This document shows positions 7,117-15,270 of a DNA stretch of 64,000 nucleotides, one piece after another. The notes under the pieces were generated by a model. The model ran no database searches and was not told where the DNA came from. It saw only the letters and a program-made list of their open reading frames with translations. The translations under genes and the position numbers were made by a program. Each line of letters starts with the position of its first letter. Within the stretch, counting starts at the first letter, position 1. Source of the DNA: UBA10438 sp041170435 (GTDB lineage: Bacteria; Bacteroidota; Ignavibacteria; Kapaibacteriales; Kapaibacteriaceae); NCBI GenBank assembly GCA_041170435.1, contig JBEAYU010000045.1, positions 23,123 through 87,122 on the forward strand. Reading direction: 5' to 3'.

Positions 7117-8222
7117 CAGGTATGCAGCATCCGGTGCAGATCATCCTTCCGAAGGGGGCTGGGCGGTCTGCGACGATGACGAGCTCGTTAGAGCAGCGTC
7201 CATGGCTGCGCTATATGCTGGCCGCTTTGATGACCGGCTTCTACGTCTGTGTTTACTGGTTCCCATCTGTGCTCGATCCGTTGACGCGATCCGCTGATTG
7301 CCTGTCACAAGCACTGCGACAACGTCCGGCCGATGTATGGTTTGTGTACGGTACCATCTACACGATTGCCGTGGTTCTCTTTGGCATACGATCACTTCTG
7401 CGAAACGGTCACGAGCGATACCACCGCTACCGAATCCTGGTGCTCATGTTTGTGCAGTGCATTGCGGCGTATCTCATTCCCGCCATGCTTGTGCGCAGCG
7501 GAAGGGGCGAGTTCTACTTCTCCTACTTCTGGCCGCTCAAGCCCGAGTATCTCTTCCCATCATCCGTTACGACGATGATGTCGAGTCACGACGCTCTCAT
7601 GACCTTTGCTGCTTGGTGGAGCATCATCCTGTTGGTTCTTGCCACGCCCCTTCTCACCTACTTCTATGGCAAGCGTTGGTACTGCTCGTGGGTTTGCGGC
7701 TGTGGAGCACTAGCCGAGACGGTCGGTGATGACCTTCGACACCTGAGTAGCACGTCGAAGGACAGCTGGACGCTTGAGCGGTGGACCATCTATCCGGTCT
7801 TGGGAATCATCGCGATCATCACGATCCTGCTCTGGCAACAGCATGTTGATCCAAGTCCACAACTGTCGGGCGTTGTCAGCCATGCCAACCGCATCTACGG
7901 CTTTGTCATCGGCGGACTCTTCTCCGGCGTCATCGGCGTGGGCTTCTACCCGATCTTCGGTGCCCGTATCTGGTGTCGCTTCGGATGTCCCATGGCCGCC
8001 ATCCTGGGCATCCTTCAGAAGTACGCCTCTCGCTTCCGCATCGAGGTCAACCCCGGACAATGCATCTCCTGCGGCAACTGCAGCACCTACTGCGAGATGG
8101 GTATCGATGTGCGTTCCTACGCCGAAAGGGGCGAAACCATCAAGCGCGCCTCCTGCGTCGGCTGCGGCGTGTGCTCCAGCGTATGCCCCAGAGGAGTGTT
8201 GAGAGTGACGAGTGACGAGTGA
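7113..8222 (+). CDS. Membrane polyferredoxin (NapH/CcoG-like 4Fe-4S protein)
   Basis: 369 residues with about five membrane helices and two C-terminal [4Fe-4S] ferredoxin motifs, CISCGNCSTYC and CVGCGVCSSVC. Upstream are the CSWVCGCG and CRFGCPM motifs typical of the NapH/NosR-C-terminal type of quinol-side electron-transfer protein. It probably moves electrons between the quinone pool and the neighbouring FAD enzyme; the final acceptor is unknown. The GTG at 7113 overlaps the preceding stop; an ATG at 7122 is an alternative start. The last residues (VTSDE) and the stop are encoded by the GTGACGA repeat array, so the repeat has replaced the original 3' end. Confidence 0.85.
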   Translation: MTGMQHPVQIILPKGAGRSATMTSSLEQRPWLRYMLAALMTGFYVCVYWFPSVLDPLTRSADCLSQALRQRPADVWFVYGTIYTIAVVLFGIRSLLRNGHERYHRYRILVLMFVQCIAAYLIPAMLVRSGRGEFYFSYFWPLKPEYLFPSSVTTMMSSHDALMTFAAWWSIILLVLATPLLTYFYGKRWYCSWVCGCGALAETVGDDLRHLSSTSKDSWTLERWTIYPVLGIIAIITILLWQQHVDPSPQLSGVVSHANRIYGFVIGGLFSGVIGVGFYPIFGARIWCRFGCPMAAILGILQKYASRFRIEVNPGQCISCGNCSTYCEMGIDVRSYAERGETIKRASCVGCGVCSSVCPRGVLRVTSDE

Positions 8223-8273
8223 CGAGTGACAAGTGACGAGTGACGAGTGACAAGTGACGAGTGACGAGTTACT
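8205..8273 (+). repeat. Heptamer array (GTGACRA)n, left arm
   Basis: Nine consecutive 7-bp units, GTGACGA or GTGACAA, start at 8205 and run to 8267, with a degenerate tail (GTTACT) to 8273. The array covers the end of the polyferredoxin gene and stops exactly where the four-helix-bundle gene's stop codon begins (8274). It is inverted with respect to the array at 8696-8839. Confidence 0.95.
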
Positions 8274-8669
8274 TCAGCCCTTACGCGCTGTTTGAATTGC
8301 GGCGACCAGCATTCGTCGGACATTAAGGGCTGTTGCCATAATCCCCTCCAGTTCTTTCGCGTCAACGAGAGGTGGCTCAGTGGTCAAGACGCCAAGCCAG
8401 TAGTACATCTCTCCCAGTTCCTTTTCGGCAATCTTAAGCTTGTGGACAAAGTCCTTCTTCGATTCGGCGAACTGCGCCTCTCGAATGTTTGCCCCAATCG
8501 AAGTTCCAGCCTTCAGCAACTGAGTTAAGACCGAGTGCTCAAGGGTAACTCCACGGTTAAGCCTTCGACACAGAGTCCAGATCATTCGCGATAGAACAAC
8601 GGAATCGTGTGACAGCGGTCCCTTGTCCCGTGATGGTAAGATGATGTCTGTTGTATTCACAAACATCAT
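8274..8669 (-). CDS. Four-helix-bundle protein (23S rRNA intervening-sequence/S23 family)
   Basis: 131 residues from the ATG at 8669 (the frame extends to a TTG at 8687). The phrases LLKAGTSIGANIREAQFAESKKDF and KLKIAEKELGEMYYWL are the hallmark of the family found in 23S rRNA intervening sequences and, as Avd relatives, beside diversity-generating retroelements. Such proteins form a barrel-like pentamer with a positive surface and bind nucleic acid. No reverse transcriptase or rRNA is nearby. The gene is enclosed by inverted heptamer arrays that touch both neighbouring genes, suggesting the whole unit moved as one. Function in isolation is unknown. Confidence 0.85.
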   Translation of the reverse strand: MMFVNTTDIILPSRDKGPLSHDSVVLSRMIWTLCRRLNRGVTLEHSVLTQLLKAGTSIGANIREAQFAESKKDFVHKLKIAEKELGEMYYWLGVLTTEPPLVDAKELEGIMATALNVRRMLVAAIQTARKG

Positions 8670-8695
8670 AGAGCATTTAGGCAGCAAAACGTGAC

Positions 8696-8839
8696 GTCAC
8701 TCGTCACTGGTCACTGGTCACTCGTCACTCGTCACTGGTCACTCGTCACTTGTCACTCGTCACTTGTCACTTGTCACTTGTCACTCGTCACTCGTCACTC
8801 GTCACTTGTCACTCGTCACTTGTCACTTGTGACTCGTCC
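8696..8839 (-). repeat. Heptamer array (GTCACYN)n, right arm
   Basis: About twenty 7-bp units (GTCACTC, GTCACTG, GTCACTT) run from 8696 to 8839, the last two degenerate (GTGACTC, GTCCC). On the minus strand this is (GAGTGAC)n, the inverse of the left array. A 10-base palindrome, GTGACGTCAC, sits at the inner boundary (8691-8700). The array abuts the stop codon of the peptide transporter (8840-8842). Confidence 0.95.
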
Positions 8840-10192
8840 CTACCTCTCGCCGCCCAACATCGCGCCGAGCTTCTTGCGTGGTAGCAGGAACATGGCTACG
8901 GCCAGAAGGCTCATGCCGACCATGATGCCGAAGTAGCTTTGGTTACCCATGCGGTCATAATACGAGCCGATGAAACCGGCCAAGTAGTTGCCGAAGAAGC
9001 TCGACAGGTACCAGATACCCATGAACATGCTGACCATGCGGACGGGGGCGACCTTTGAGACCATGGCCTGGCCGATAGGGGAGAGGTAGAGCTCGCCGAT
9101 CGTGAACAGGAACACCACACTGGTGACCCATATCAGATTGAGTTTCTGTCCGTCCTCGGCCATGCCGGCAACGGCGATCATGACCAGATACGCAATGGCC
9201 ATAAACACGCAGCCGATGGCCATCTTCACAACTGTCGATGGTTCAGACTTGCTGCTGCGCTGCCACGCCCAAAAGCGATTCAGCAAGGGGGCAAGCAGCA
9301 CTATGAAAAATGGGTTGAGCGACTGAAACCACGAAGAAGGAACATCAATCCCAAGGATCGACCAGCTCGTTTTCTCGTCGGCCCATACCTGCAAGGTGTT
9401 GCCCTGCTGCTCGTACACACCCCAAAACAAGATGTTCACAAAGCACAAGTATCCGATCACGATCAGGGGGCGAACCCAGCCCTGATCGACATTTGCATGT
9501 TCGGTTGTTGGCATTGCAGAGCGCTGACCCTGCTTGGGAAGATGCTTGGTGCCCATCCAGTATATGAACGTGCCAACAAGCATGCCAACGCCGGCAGCTC
9601 CAAATCCCCAGTGCCAGCCCCATGTCTGCCCAAGTGTTCCGCAGACGAGAGGTGAGAAGAAGGCACCGAGGTTCACGCCCATGTAATAGATCGTATAGGC
9701 ACTGTCGATGCGCTGATCGCCCGGCTCATACAGCGTGCCCACCTGCGCACCGAGGTTCGGCTTGAACATGCCGTTGCCCATGATCAGAAACAGAAGCGCC
9801 AGAAGAAACATCGACTCAAACGCCATCATGAAGTGACCGATGGCCATGAAGATCGCACCGAGATACACTGCATTGGTTTTGCCAAGGTGCCGGTCGGCTA
9901 GCCATCCGCCAATGAACGGAGTGAAGTAGACAAATCCCGTGTAGAGACCGTAGATCTGCGACGAAACGCCGATGACCGATAGGGGGCCGAACAGACTTGT
10001 CAGCATGTTGGTCAGCGCCGTGTACCCAAGGACATTGCCGGAGATCTGCGGGTCAAGCAAGAGATACTTCGTCATATACAGCACCAACAGTGCGCGCATG
10101 CCGTAGTAGCTGAAGCGTTCCCACATCTCGGTCAGGAACAGGTATGACAGACCGATCGGGTGACCAAGAAACTCCTTCGTTGACGCCGCCAT
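8840..10192 (-). CDS. POT family proton-dependent oligopeptide transporter
   Basis: About 450 residues with the expected 12-14 membrane helices. The family signature EMWERFSYYGMRALLVLY (ExxERFxYYG) is near the N-terminus, and the second signature region around GMFKPNLGAQVG is present. It imports di- and tripeptides, driven by the proton gradient. The ATG at 10192 gives the typical N-terminus MAASTKEFLGHPIGL and is preceded by CAAGGGGCG, which could serve as a ribosome binding site; the frame also extends upstream to 10225. The gene is transcribed alone toward the heptamer array. Confidence 0.93.
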   Translation of the reverse strand: MAASTKEFLGHPIGLSYLFLTEMWERFSYYGMRALLVLYMTKYLLLDPQISGNVLGYTALTNMLTSLFGPLSVIGVSSQIYGLYTGFVYFTPFIGGWLADRHLGKTNAVYLGAIFMAIGHFMMAFESMFLLALLFLIMGNGMFKPNLGAQVGTLYEPGDQRIDSAYTIYYMGVNLGAFFSPLVCGTLGQTWGWHWGFGAAGVGMLVGTFIYWMGTKHLPKQGQRSAMPTTEHANVDQGWVRPLIVIGYLCFVNILFWGVYEQQGNTLQVWADEKTSWSILGIDVPSSWFQSLNPFFIVLLAPLLNRFWAWQRSSKSEPSTVVKMAIGCVFMAIAYLVMIAVAGMAEDGQKLNLIWVTSVVFLFTIGELYLSPIGQAMVSKVAPVRMVSMFMGIWYLSSFFGNYLAGFIGSYYDRMGNQSYFGIMVGMSLLAVAMFLLPRKKLGAMLGGER

Positions 10193-10333
10193 GCTCGCCC
10201 CTTGCTGATGAAGTAAAGTGTCCAACTCGTGCTGCCTCCATTGGCATCGGTCGCAAGATATTCCATTGCACGGGACTGTTGCGACATCTATTTTGTGGAA
10301 CCATATTCAGACCATTATCAGTCCGGCTGCATC

Positions 10334-10624
10334 ATGAAAGATCTTGAGAACATCAAGCCAATTAGTTACTTCAAGGCTAATGCGGCTGAAATGCTGGATG
10401 CACTCCGCGAGACCGGTGTGCCGTATGTGATCACCCAGAATGGAGAGGCCGCTGCTGTGCTTGTTGACTCACGTGAGTACTCCAAGATGCAGCGTGCCAT
10501 TGAGCTGCTCCGTCTCATTCAGATGGGTGAGATGGACATTGCACGCGGTAAGATCATGGGCGTCGATCAGGCCCGAGCATCAATCACGAAGGCACGACGG
10601 AAACGAGCTGATGCCTCCGCATGA
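10334..10624 (+). CDS. Type II antitoxin, Phd/YefM family
   Basis: 96 residues. The N-terminal half (ISYFKANAAEMLDALRETGVPYVITQNGEAAAVLVDSREY, shown in parts: ISYFKANAAEML, PYVITQNGEAAAVLV, SREY) is the DNA-binding fold typical of Phd/YefM antitoxins, which repress their own operon and neutralise the partner. It overlaps the toxin start by four bases (ATGA). The ATG at 10334 is the first in frame that fits the family. Confidence 0.9.
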   Translation: MKDLENIKPISYFKANAAEMLDALRETGVPYVITQNGEAAAVLVDSREYSKMQRAIELLRLIQMGEMDIARGKIMGVDQARASITKARRKRADASA

Positions 10625-10947
10625 AGCAGTTCACGGTTGCTCTTACGGACGGCGGCGTGCAGGACCTCACGGCCATCGACGAATGGGTGTCCTCGTCGAA
10701 GGGGCCTCATCCCGCCGAACGGCTCGTCGATGCCCTTCTCGATCGTATCGATGCCCTAGCACGGCTTCCGAACCGTGGCTCTGCGCTTCCCGAGTTCCAC
10801 GGTCTGGTCTATCCGGACTACCGCCAGGTTGTCTGCCGCGGCTACCGCATCATATACCGTATCGATCGTGAGACGGTGTACGTGCTTGCCGTCATCCATC
10901 AGAGGAGAGATATAGCAAGTGCGATGCTGAGCAGGTTGCAGGAGTAG
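10621..10947 (+). CDS. Type II toxin, RelE/ParE family
   Basis: 108 residues with the RelE/ParE fold: a helical N-terminal half (AERLVDALLDRIDALARLP) and the C-terminal strands GYRIIYRIDRETVYVLAVIHQRRDI, where the arginine and the HxRRD end are typical. RelE-type toxins cut ribosome-bound mRNA and ParE-type toxins inhibit gyrase; the sequence does not decide between them. It overlaps the antitoxin gene by four bases. Confidence 0.9.
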   Translation: MKQFTVALTDGGVQDLTAIDEWVSSSKGPHPAERLVDALLDRIDALARLPNRGSALPEFHGLVYPDYRQVVCRGYRIIYRIDRETVYVLAVIHQRRDIASAMLSRLQE

Positions 10948-10963
10948 TACCTCCGTAACTCCG

Positions 10964-10971
10964 TAACTTTG
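10964..10971 (+). promoter_or_regulatory. TAnnTTTG promoter element of thrS
   Basis: TAACTTTG is a perfect match to the Bacteroidota -7 consensus and ends four bases before the thrS ATG at 10976, so transcription would begin at or next to the start codon. It overlaps a short direct repeat (CTCCGTAA twice). Confidence 0.6.
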
Positions 10972-10975
10972 AGTC

Positions 10976-12892
10976 ATGATCAACATCACCTTACCGAATG
11001 GCGATGTGCGCCAGTACCCTGTCGGGACGACTGGGATGGACATCGCCAAGAGCATCTCCGACGGGCTTGCGCGCGTGGCGGTCGGCATCTTCGTGAACGA
11101 GAAACCCTATGACCTGTCACGTCCGATCGAGATGGACGCGTCAATTCGGATTGTCACGTTCGAGCAGGAAGAGGGCAAGGAGATCTTCTGGCACTCCACG
11201 GCTCACCTGATGGCTGAGGCTTTGGAGGCGATGTATCCGGGTGTGAAGTTTGGCATCGGACCACCGATCGAGCAGGGTTTCTACTATGACGTCGATCTGC
11301 CGGGCGATGCTAAGCTCAGTGTTGATGATCTCCCGAAGATCGAAGCCAAGATGTCTGAACTCGTCAAGCGCGACGTGCCGTATGAGCGCGTGGAGATGAC
11401 CTGGGATGATGCCGTTGCCTATTTCAGAGAAAAGGGTGACGAGTACAAATTGGAACTTCTCGAGGGACTCAAGGACTCCGAGATCACGTTCTACCGTCAA
11501 GGTGCGTTCACGGACCTGTGCCGCGGCACGCACGTACCCTCGACCGGACATATCAAGTATCCCAAGCTCCTTAGCGTGGCCGGTGCCTACTGGCGCGGCG
11601 ATTCCGACCGTAAGCAGCTCACGCGCATCTACGGCATCTCCTTCCCCAAGAAGGCACAGCTGGATGAATTCCTCACGCTCCGTGAGGAGGCCGAGCGACG
11701 TGACCATCGTAAACTCGGCAAGGAACTTGAACTCTACATGATCACACCGATGGTGGGAGGGGGCTTGCCGGTATGGCTCCCGAACGGCACCACTTTGCGA
11801 CGCAGACTCGAAGCATTCCTTCGCGACGAGCAGATCCGCCGCGGTTACCAAGAAGTGATCACGCCACACATCGGCAACCTGGAGCTGTACAAGACCAGTG
11901 GACACTACCCGTACTATGCCGACTCGCAGTACGATCCAATCACGGTGGAAGACGAACAGTATCTGCTCAAGCCGATGAACTGTCCGCATCACCATCAGAT
12001 CTACGCCAACAAGCCGCGTTCATACCGTGATCTTCCGTTGCGGTTCTCGGAGTTCGGAACGGTATATCGCTACGAACAGTCGGGCGAGCTCAATGGGCTC
12101 TCTCGCGTGCGCGGCTTTACGCAGGACGATGCACATATCTACTGCACGCACGATCAACTCAAGGACGAGATCAAGAACGTTGTTGAGCTGACGCAGCACG
12201 TGTTCCGCACCTTTGGCATGGACGTTTCAACGCGACTGTCCTTCCGTGATGATAACGCCTCTAAGTATGGTGGTGATCTCGAGTTCTGGGAGCGCTCGGA
12301 GCGTGAGCTCAAAGAAGTTGCCGACGAAATGGGTCTTGAGTACTTCATCGGACTCGGTGAAGCGGCATTCTACGGTCCAAAGATCGACTTCATCGTGCGG
12401 GACGCAATCGGCCGTAAGTGGCAGCTGGGCACCGTGCAGGTTGACTACGTGATGCCCGAGCGGTTCAAGCTTGAGTACGTTGGTGCAGATAACCAGAAGC
12501 ACCGTCCGGTGATCGTCCACCGAGCCCCCTTCGGCTCGATGGAGCGCTTCATCTCGATTCTCATCGAACATTATGCGGGCAACTTCCCGTTCTGGATCGC
12601 GCCGACGCAGGTGAGTATCCTGCCCATTGCCGATGCACATCACACGTTTGCTCAGGATCTGGCAGCAGAGTTCGAGGCTATGGGGCTACGCGTTCATTGC
12701 GACCTGCGCAACGAGAAGATCAACCGCAAGGTGGCCGAGAGCGAGCAGAAGAAGATCCCGTATGCACTGGTGATCGGCTCCAAGGAGATCGAGAACGACG
12801 CCGTCGCCGTGCGCGTGCATGGTCAGGGTGATAAGGGGCAAATGAAGGTCGCTGACGTCAAGGGGCTCTTCACCGAGTTGAACAAGCCCTGA
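10976..12892 (+). CDS. thrS: Threonine--tRNA ligase
   Basis: 638 residues, the usual length. An N-terminal TGS domain (1-60) is followed by the editing domain with HSTAHLMAEAL and CRGTHVPSTG. The class II catalytic core has motif 2 (RYEQSGELNGLSRVRGFTQDD, in parts: YRYEQSGE, RVRGFTQDDAHIYC), motif 3 (PFGSMERFISILIEH) and the zinc-binding MNCPHHH. The C-terminal anticodon-binding domain ends the protein. It charges tRNA-Thr in the cytoplasm. No T-box or long leader is seen; the promoter sits against the start codon. Confidence 0.98.
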   Translation: MINITLPNGDVRQYPVGTTGMDIAKSISDGLARVAVGIFVNEKPYDLSRPIEMDASIRIVTFEQEEGKEIFWHSTAHLMAEALEAMYPGVKFGIGPPIEQGFYYDVDLPGDAKLSVDDLPKIEAKMSELVKRDVPYERVEMTWDDAVAYFREKGDEYKLELLEGLKDSEITFYRQGAFTDLCRGTHVPSTGHIKYPKLLSVAGAYWRGDSDRKQLTRIYGISFPKKAQLDEFLTLREEAERRDHRKLGKELELYMITPMVGGGLPVWLPNGTTLRRRLEAFLRDEQIRRGYQEVITPHIGNLELYKTSGHYPYYADSQYDPITVEDEQYLLKPMNCPHHHQIYANKPRSYRDLPLRFSEFGTVYRYEQSGELNGLSRVRGFTQDDAHIYCTHDQLKDEIKNVVELTQHVFRTFGMDVSTRLSFRDDNASKYGGDLEFWERSERELKEVADEMGLEYFIGLGEAAFYGPKIDFIVRDAIGRKWQLGTVQVDYVMPERFKLEYVGADNQKHRPVIVHRAPFGSMERFISILIEHYAGNFPFWIAPTQVSILPIADAHHTFAQDLAAEFEAMGLRVHCDLRNEKINRKVAESEQKKIPYALVIGSKEIENDAVAVRVHGQGDKGQMKVADVKGLFTELNKP

Positions 12893-12901
12893 TATCCAGC
12901 C

Positions 12902-13933
12902 ATGATGACGCTGACATCGACGCAGTGGATCATGGTGGTGACGATGCTTGCCGCAAGCATCGTTCTTGCTTGGGTACTTCGGCAGATCATCAGTAGCATC
13001 ATCAGGCGGGCCGTGCGACGCGTGCTGCGCTCGGAGCCGAATGCGGGCCTCGTCCGATCGGTCGCGCGAAGTCTTGCCCTCATGATCGTGGCGGAGGCTG
13101 ACAGTGTGCTTCTGCCGATGCTCGTTCTGGCTGATACGGTCACCGCGCGTGTTTCTACGACGCTGGACGCGCTTGCCATAGCATTTTTGTCCATTGCGAT
13201 CTACCGGTTTGTCGATCTCGTTTGTGCTCGTGCCGTGCTCCATCTCATGCGCGCACGAACAGATGGACACGAGATCGCCGAGACGCTCGCCCCCTTGGTG
13301 GCCTCCACGATAAAGGTTCTCGTGGCTGTTGTGGGCGTCATGACTGTGCTCGGTTTTCTTGGGGTGAACGTTGCGGCCATCATCACCGGTCTGTCCATCG
13401 GAGGCGCTGCCTTGGCACTTGCCTCGCAGGACACGGTGAAGAACCTCTTCGGTTCTCTTGTGATCATCACGGATCGTCCGTTCGTTGTCGGGGATTGGAT
13501 CTCTACGCCGGGAGCTGAGGGTGTTGTGCGAGAGATCGGATTTCGTAGCACACGCATTGTCACGTCCACCGGTAGTCTCATCACGCTTTCAAATGGAAAA
13601 CTCGCCGACGCGACGATCGACAACATTGGCATCAAGAAACGTCACCAGCTCAGCACTTCGATCACACTTGACGCTTCGTCATCCAGGACCGGCATCGCAT
13701 CATTCATCGAGCGCGTCACGGACCATCTTCTGCAGAGTGTGGACGTGATGCAAGATGAGCCCATGAATGTGACCATTCGTGAGATCTCGCCGACGGGCAT
13801 TGTCGTGAACATCATGTTTCACGTGCGTGCATCGCGTCAGCCTGAAGCGGCTGGCATCCTCCATCGGCTTCACCTTGTGATGCTTGCAAGTGCAGACGAG
13901 GCTTCGGTCACCCTTGCCAAAACAACGTCATGA
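12902..13933 (+). CDS. MscS family mechanosensitive ion channel
   Basis: 343 residues with about four N-terminal membrane helices, then the conserved pore helix region VAAIITGLSIGGAALALASQDTVKN (seen as AAIITGLSIGGAALALA and SQDTVKNLFGS) and the cytoplasmic beta domain starting DRPFVVGDWI. It releases solutes on hypo-osmotic shock. It begins nine bases after thrS and overlaps the ferredoxin gene by four bases, so the three may be co-transcribed. Confidence 0.92.
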   Translation: MMTLTSTQWIMVVTMLAASIVLAWVLRQIISSIIRRAVRRVLRSEPNAGLVRSVARSLALMIVAEADSVLLPMLVLADTVTARVSTTLDALAIAFLSIAIYRFVDLVCARAVLHLMRARTDGHEIAETLAPLVASTIKVLVAVVGVMTVLGFLGVNVAAIITGLSIGGAALALASQDTVKNLFGSLVIITDRPFVVGDWISTPGAEGVVREIGFRSTRIVTSTGSLITLSNGKLADATIDNIGIKKRHQLSTSITLDASSSRTGIASFIERVTDHLLQSVDVMQDEPMNVTIREISPTGIVVNIMFHVRASRQPEAAGILHRLHLVMLASADEASVTLAKTTS

Positions 13934-14283
13934 CAACCAAAGAACACCTCGCCAAAAAGGCCACTGAGCGTGGACTCGGCACGCATGCACGACATATCTT
14001 CCTGTGCGCCACACCCACCAAGCCCAAGTGCTGTGCACCCGAGAAGGGATCCGAAAGCTGGGATTATCTCAAGCATCGACTCAAGGAGCTGGGCATGGAC
14101 GACAGTGGTGGCGTGTATCGCACAAAGGCCGACTGTTTGCGTGTATGCCTGAAGGGACCCATTGCAGTGGTCCACCCAGACAACGTCTGGTATCACTCCT
14201 GCACGCCAAAGGTTTTGGAGCGCATCATTCAGGAGCACCTCATCGGTGGAACACCGGTCGAAGAGTATCGACTAAAGGCCTAA
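13930..14283 (+). CDS. Thioredoxin-like (2Fe-2S) ferredoxin
   Basis: 117 residues. The cysteines fit a thioredoxin-fold [2Fe-2S] ferredoxin: FLCATPTKPKCC near residue 30 and DCLRVC near residue 70, followed by KGPIAVVHPDNVWYHSC. Proteins of this type are electron carriers of unclear partner. It overlaps the MscS gene by four bases and converges with the cytochrome b gene, separated by two bases. Confidence 0.88.
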   Translation: MTTKEHLAKKATERGLGTHARHIFLCATPTKPKCCAPEKGSESWDYLKHRLKELGMDDSGGVYRTKADCLRVCLKGPIAVVHPDNVWYHSCTPKVLERIIQEHLIGGTPVEEYRLKA

Positions 14284-14285
14284 GG

Positions 14286-14948
14286 TCAGGGGGCCTTGAG
14301 CAGTTGCACAACATGGATGTGCACGGCAATGTAGGCCAATGCCAGCGGCGTTATCAGGCCGATGCGCGAAACGGAGGTGCGTACGCGCGACACCATGTGT
14401 GGGGGAATGAATCGGAAGGAGAAAAACGCACTACGGATGCCATGGTGTAGATGAGATGCAAGAGCCACCATGCAGACAACATAGAAGAGCGTGTACCATG
14501 GCGAAGCAAACGCTTCGTGTGCCATCTTGTACAGATCTGCCGGAGCCCCTTCAGCGGCAAAGCGATTTGGGATGAAGAACCGGTCGAGGTGGACCACAAG
14601 AAAAATCAGGATGACGATGCCGGTCCATCCAACCAGATGCGTTGACACGCTCTGCTGGGGCCGCTTTGTGGGATGTTGCTGCATGAAGCGACGGTGTTGA
14701 CGTCGCATGTACAGCCCCAAGCCTATGTGTAGCGCAAAGAGCGCGAACAATGCCACTTCGGCAATGCGGATGGCCAATGCGTGCCCCATGGTCTCGGTGA
14801 ACCATCTGTATGGCGCTGGATCGGAAAGCAGCAGAAGGCTGTTGCCAAGGACGTGTTCAACGCAGAAGACAAGCAGGAGCATGCCGGTACTGGCTTCGAC
14901 CATCTTGCGTCCGCGGACCGTGGCAAGCCCCTTGAGAGCCGACAACAT
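14286..14948 (-). CDS. sdhC: Succinate dehydrogenase-type cytochrome b558 subunit
   Basis: 220 residues from the ATG at 14948, with five likely membrane helices. Histidines in helices (FCVEHVLGN, HIGLGLYMRRQH, VVHLDRFF, ASHLHHGIRS) fit the di-heme cytochrome b558 of succinate:quinone oxidoreductase, type B as in Bacteroidota and Bacillus. The flavoprotein and iron-sulfur subunits usually follow directly, but here the gene converges with the ferredoxin gene and no sdhA/sdhB lies in the window. Either the partners are elsewhere or the protein serves another complex. Confidence 0.82.
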   Translation of the reverse strand: MLSALKGLATVRGRKMVEASTGMLLLVFCVEHVLGNSLLLLSDPAPYRWFTETMGHALAIRIAEVALFALFALHIGLGLYMRRQHRRFMQQHPTKRPQQSVSTHLVGWTGIVILIFLVVHLDRFFIPNRFAAEGAPADLYKMAHEAFASPWYTLFYVVCMVALASHLHHGIRSAFFSFRFIPPHMVSRVRTSVSRIGLITPLALAYIAVHIHVVQLLKAP

Positions 14949-14952
14949 GCCG

Positions 14953-15270
14953 TTAGCGCTCCGTTGACCAGATGCGCTCGGAGACGCTCCGCGTGGCGAC
15001 CACACGATCGCCGAAAATCCGTGTATGATCGGCCATCAGGGCTGGTGCGAACTCAGTGCGGTAGCGCGTGAGCTTGTCCTGACTCTCGCACGTATAGCGC
15101 ACGCGAAACGTGGTGTGACCATCCGTTGAGGGATCGGTAAGACGATGCAGCTCGGAGCTGACGAGCATGCCGGTGTTAACGACGTCATCAATGTGATGGG
15201 ACGTCATGTACTCCAACCACTGCTCGACCAGATCGTCTGGTACGATGACTTCGACCTGATAGATGATCAT
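14953..15270 (-). CDS. DUF4286 family protein
   Basis: 105 residues. The start MIIYQVEVIVPDDLVEQWLEYM and the end phrase HTTFRVRYTCESQDKLTRY match the DUF4286 family, a small ferredoxin-like fold of unknown function common in Bacteroidota and relatives. It overlaps the nhaA end by four bases and lies four bases before the cytochrome b start, so these minus-strand genes form an operon. Confidence 0.8.
   Translation of the reverse strand: MIIYQVEVIVPDDLVEQWLEYMTSHHIDDVVNTGMLVSSELHRLTDPSTDGHTTFRVRYTCESQDKLTRYRTEFAPALMADHTRIFGDRVVATRSVSERIWSTER

Noticed and set aside
8274..8669. Diversity-generating retroelement suspected from the Avd-like protein
   Set aside because: No reverse transcriptase and no template/variable repeat pair with adenine changes was found nearby.
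8205..8839. Short open frames of heptad peptides through the GTGACGA/GTCACTC arrays
   Set aside because: They are by-products of a 7-bp repeat that lacks stops in several frames; no start signal or non-repeat sequence supports translation.
11141..11995. Minus-strand open frame (284 codons)
   Set aside because: Antisense to thrS, whose motifs are complete.
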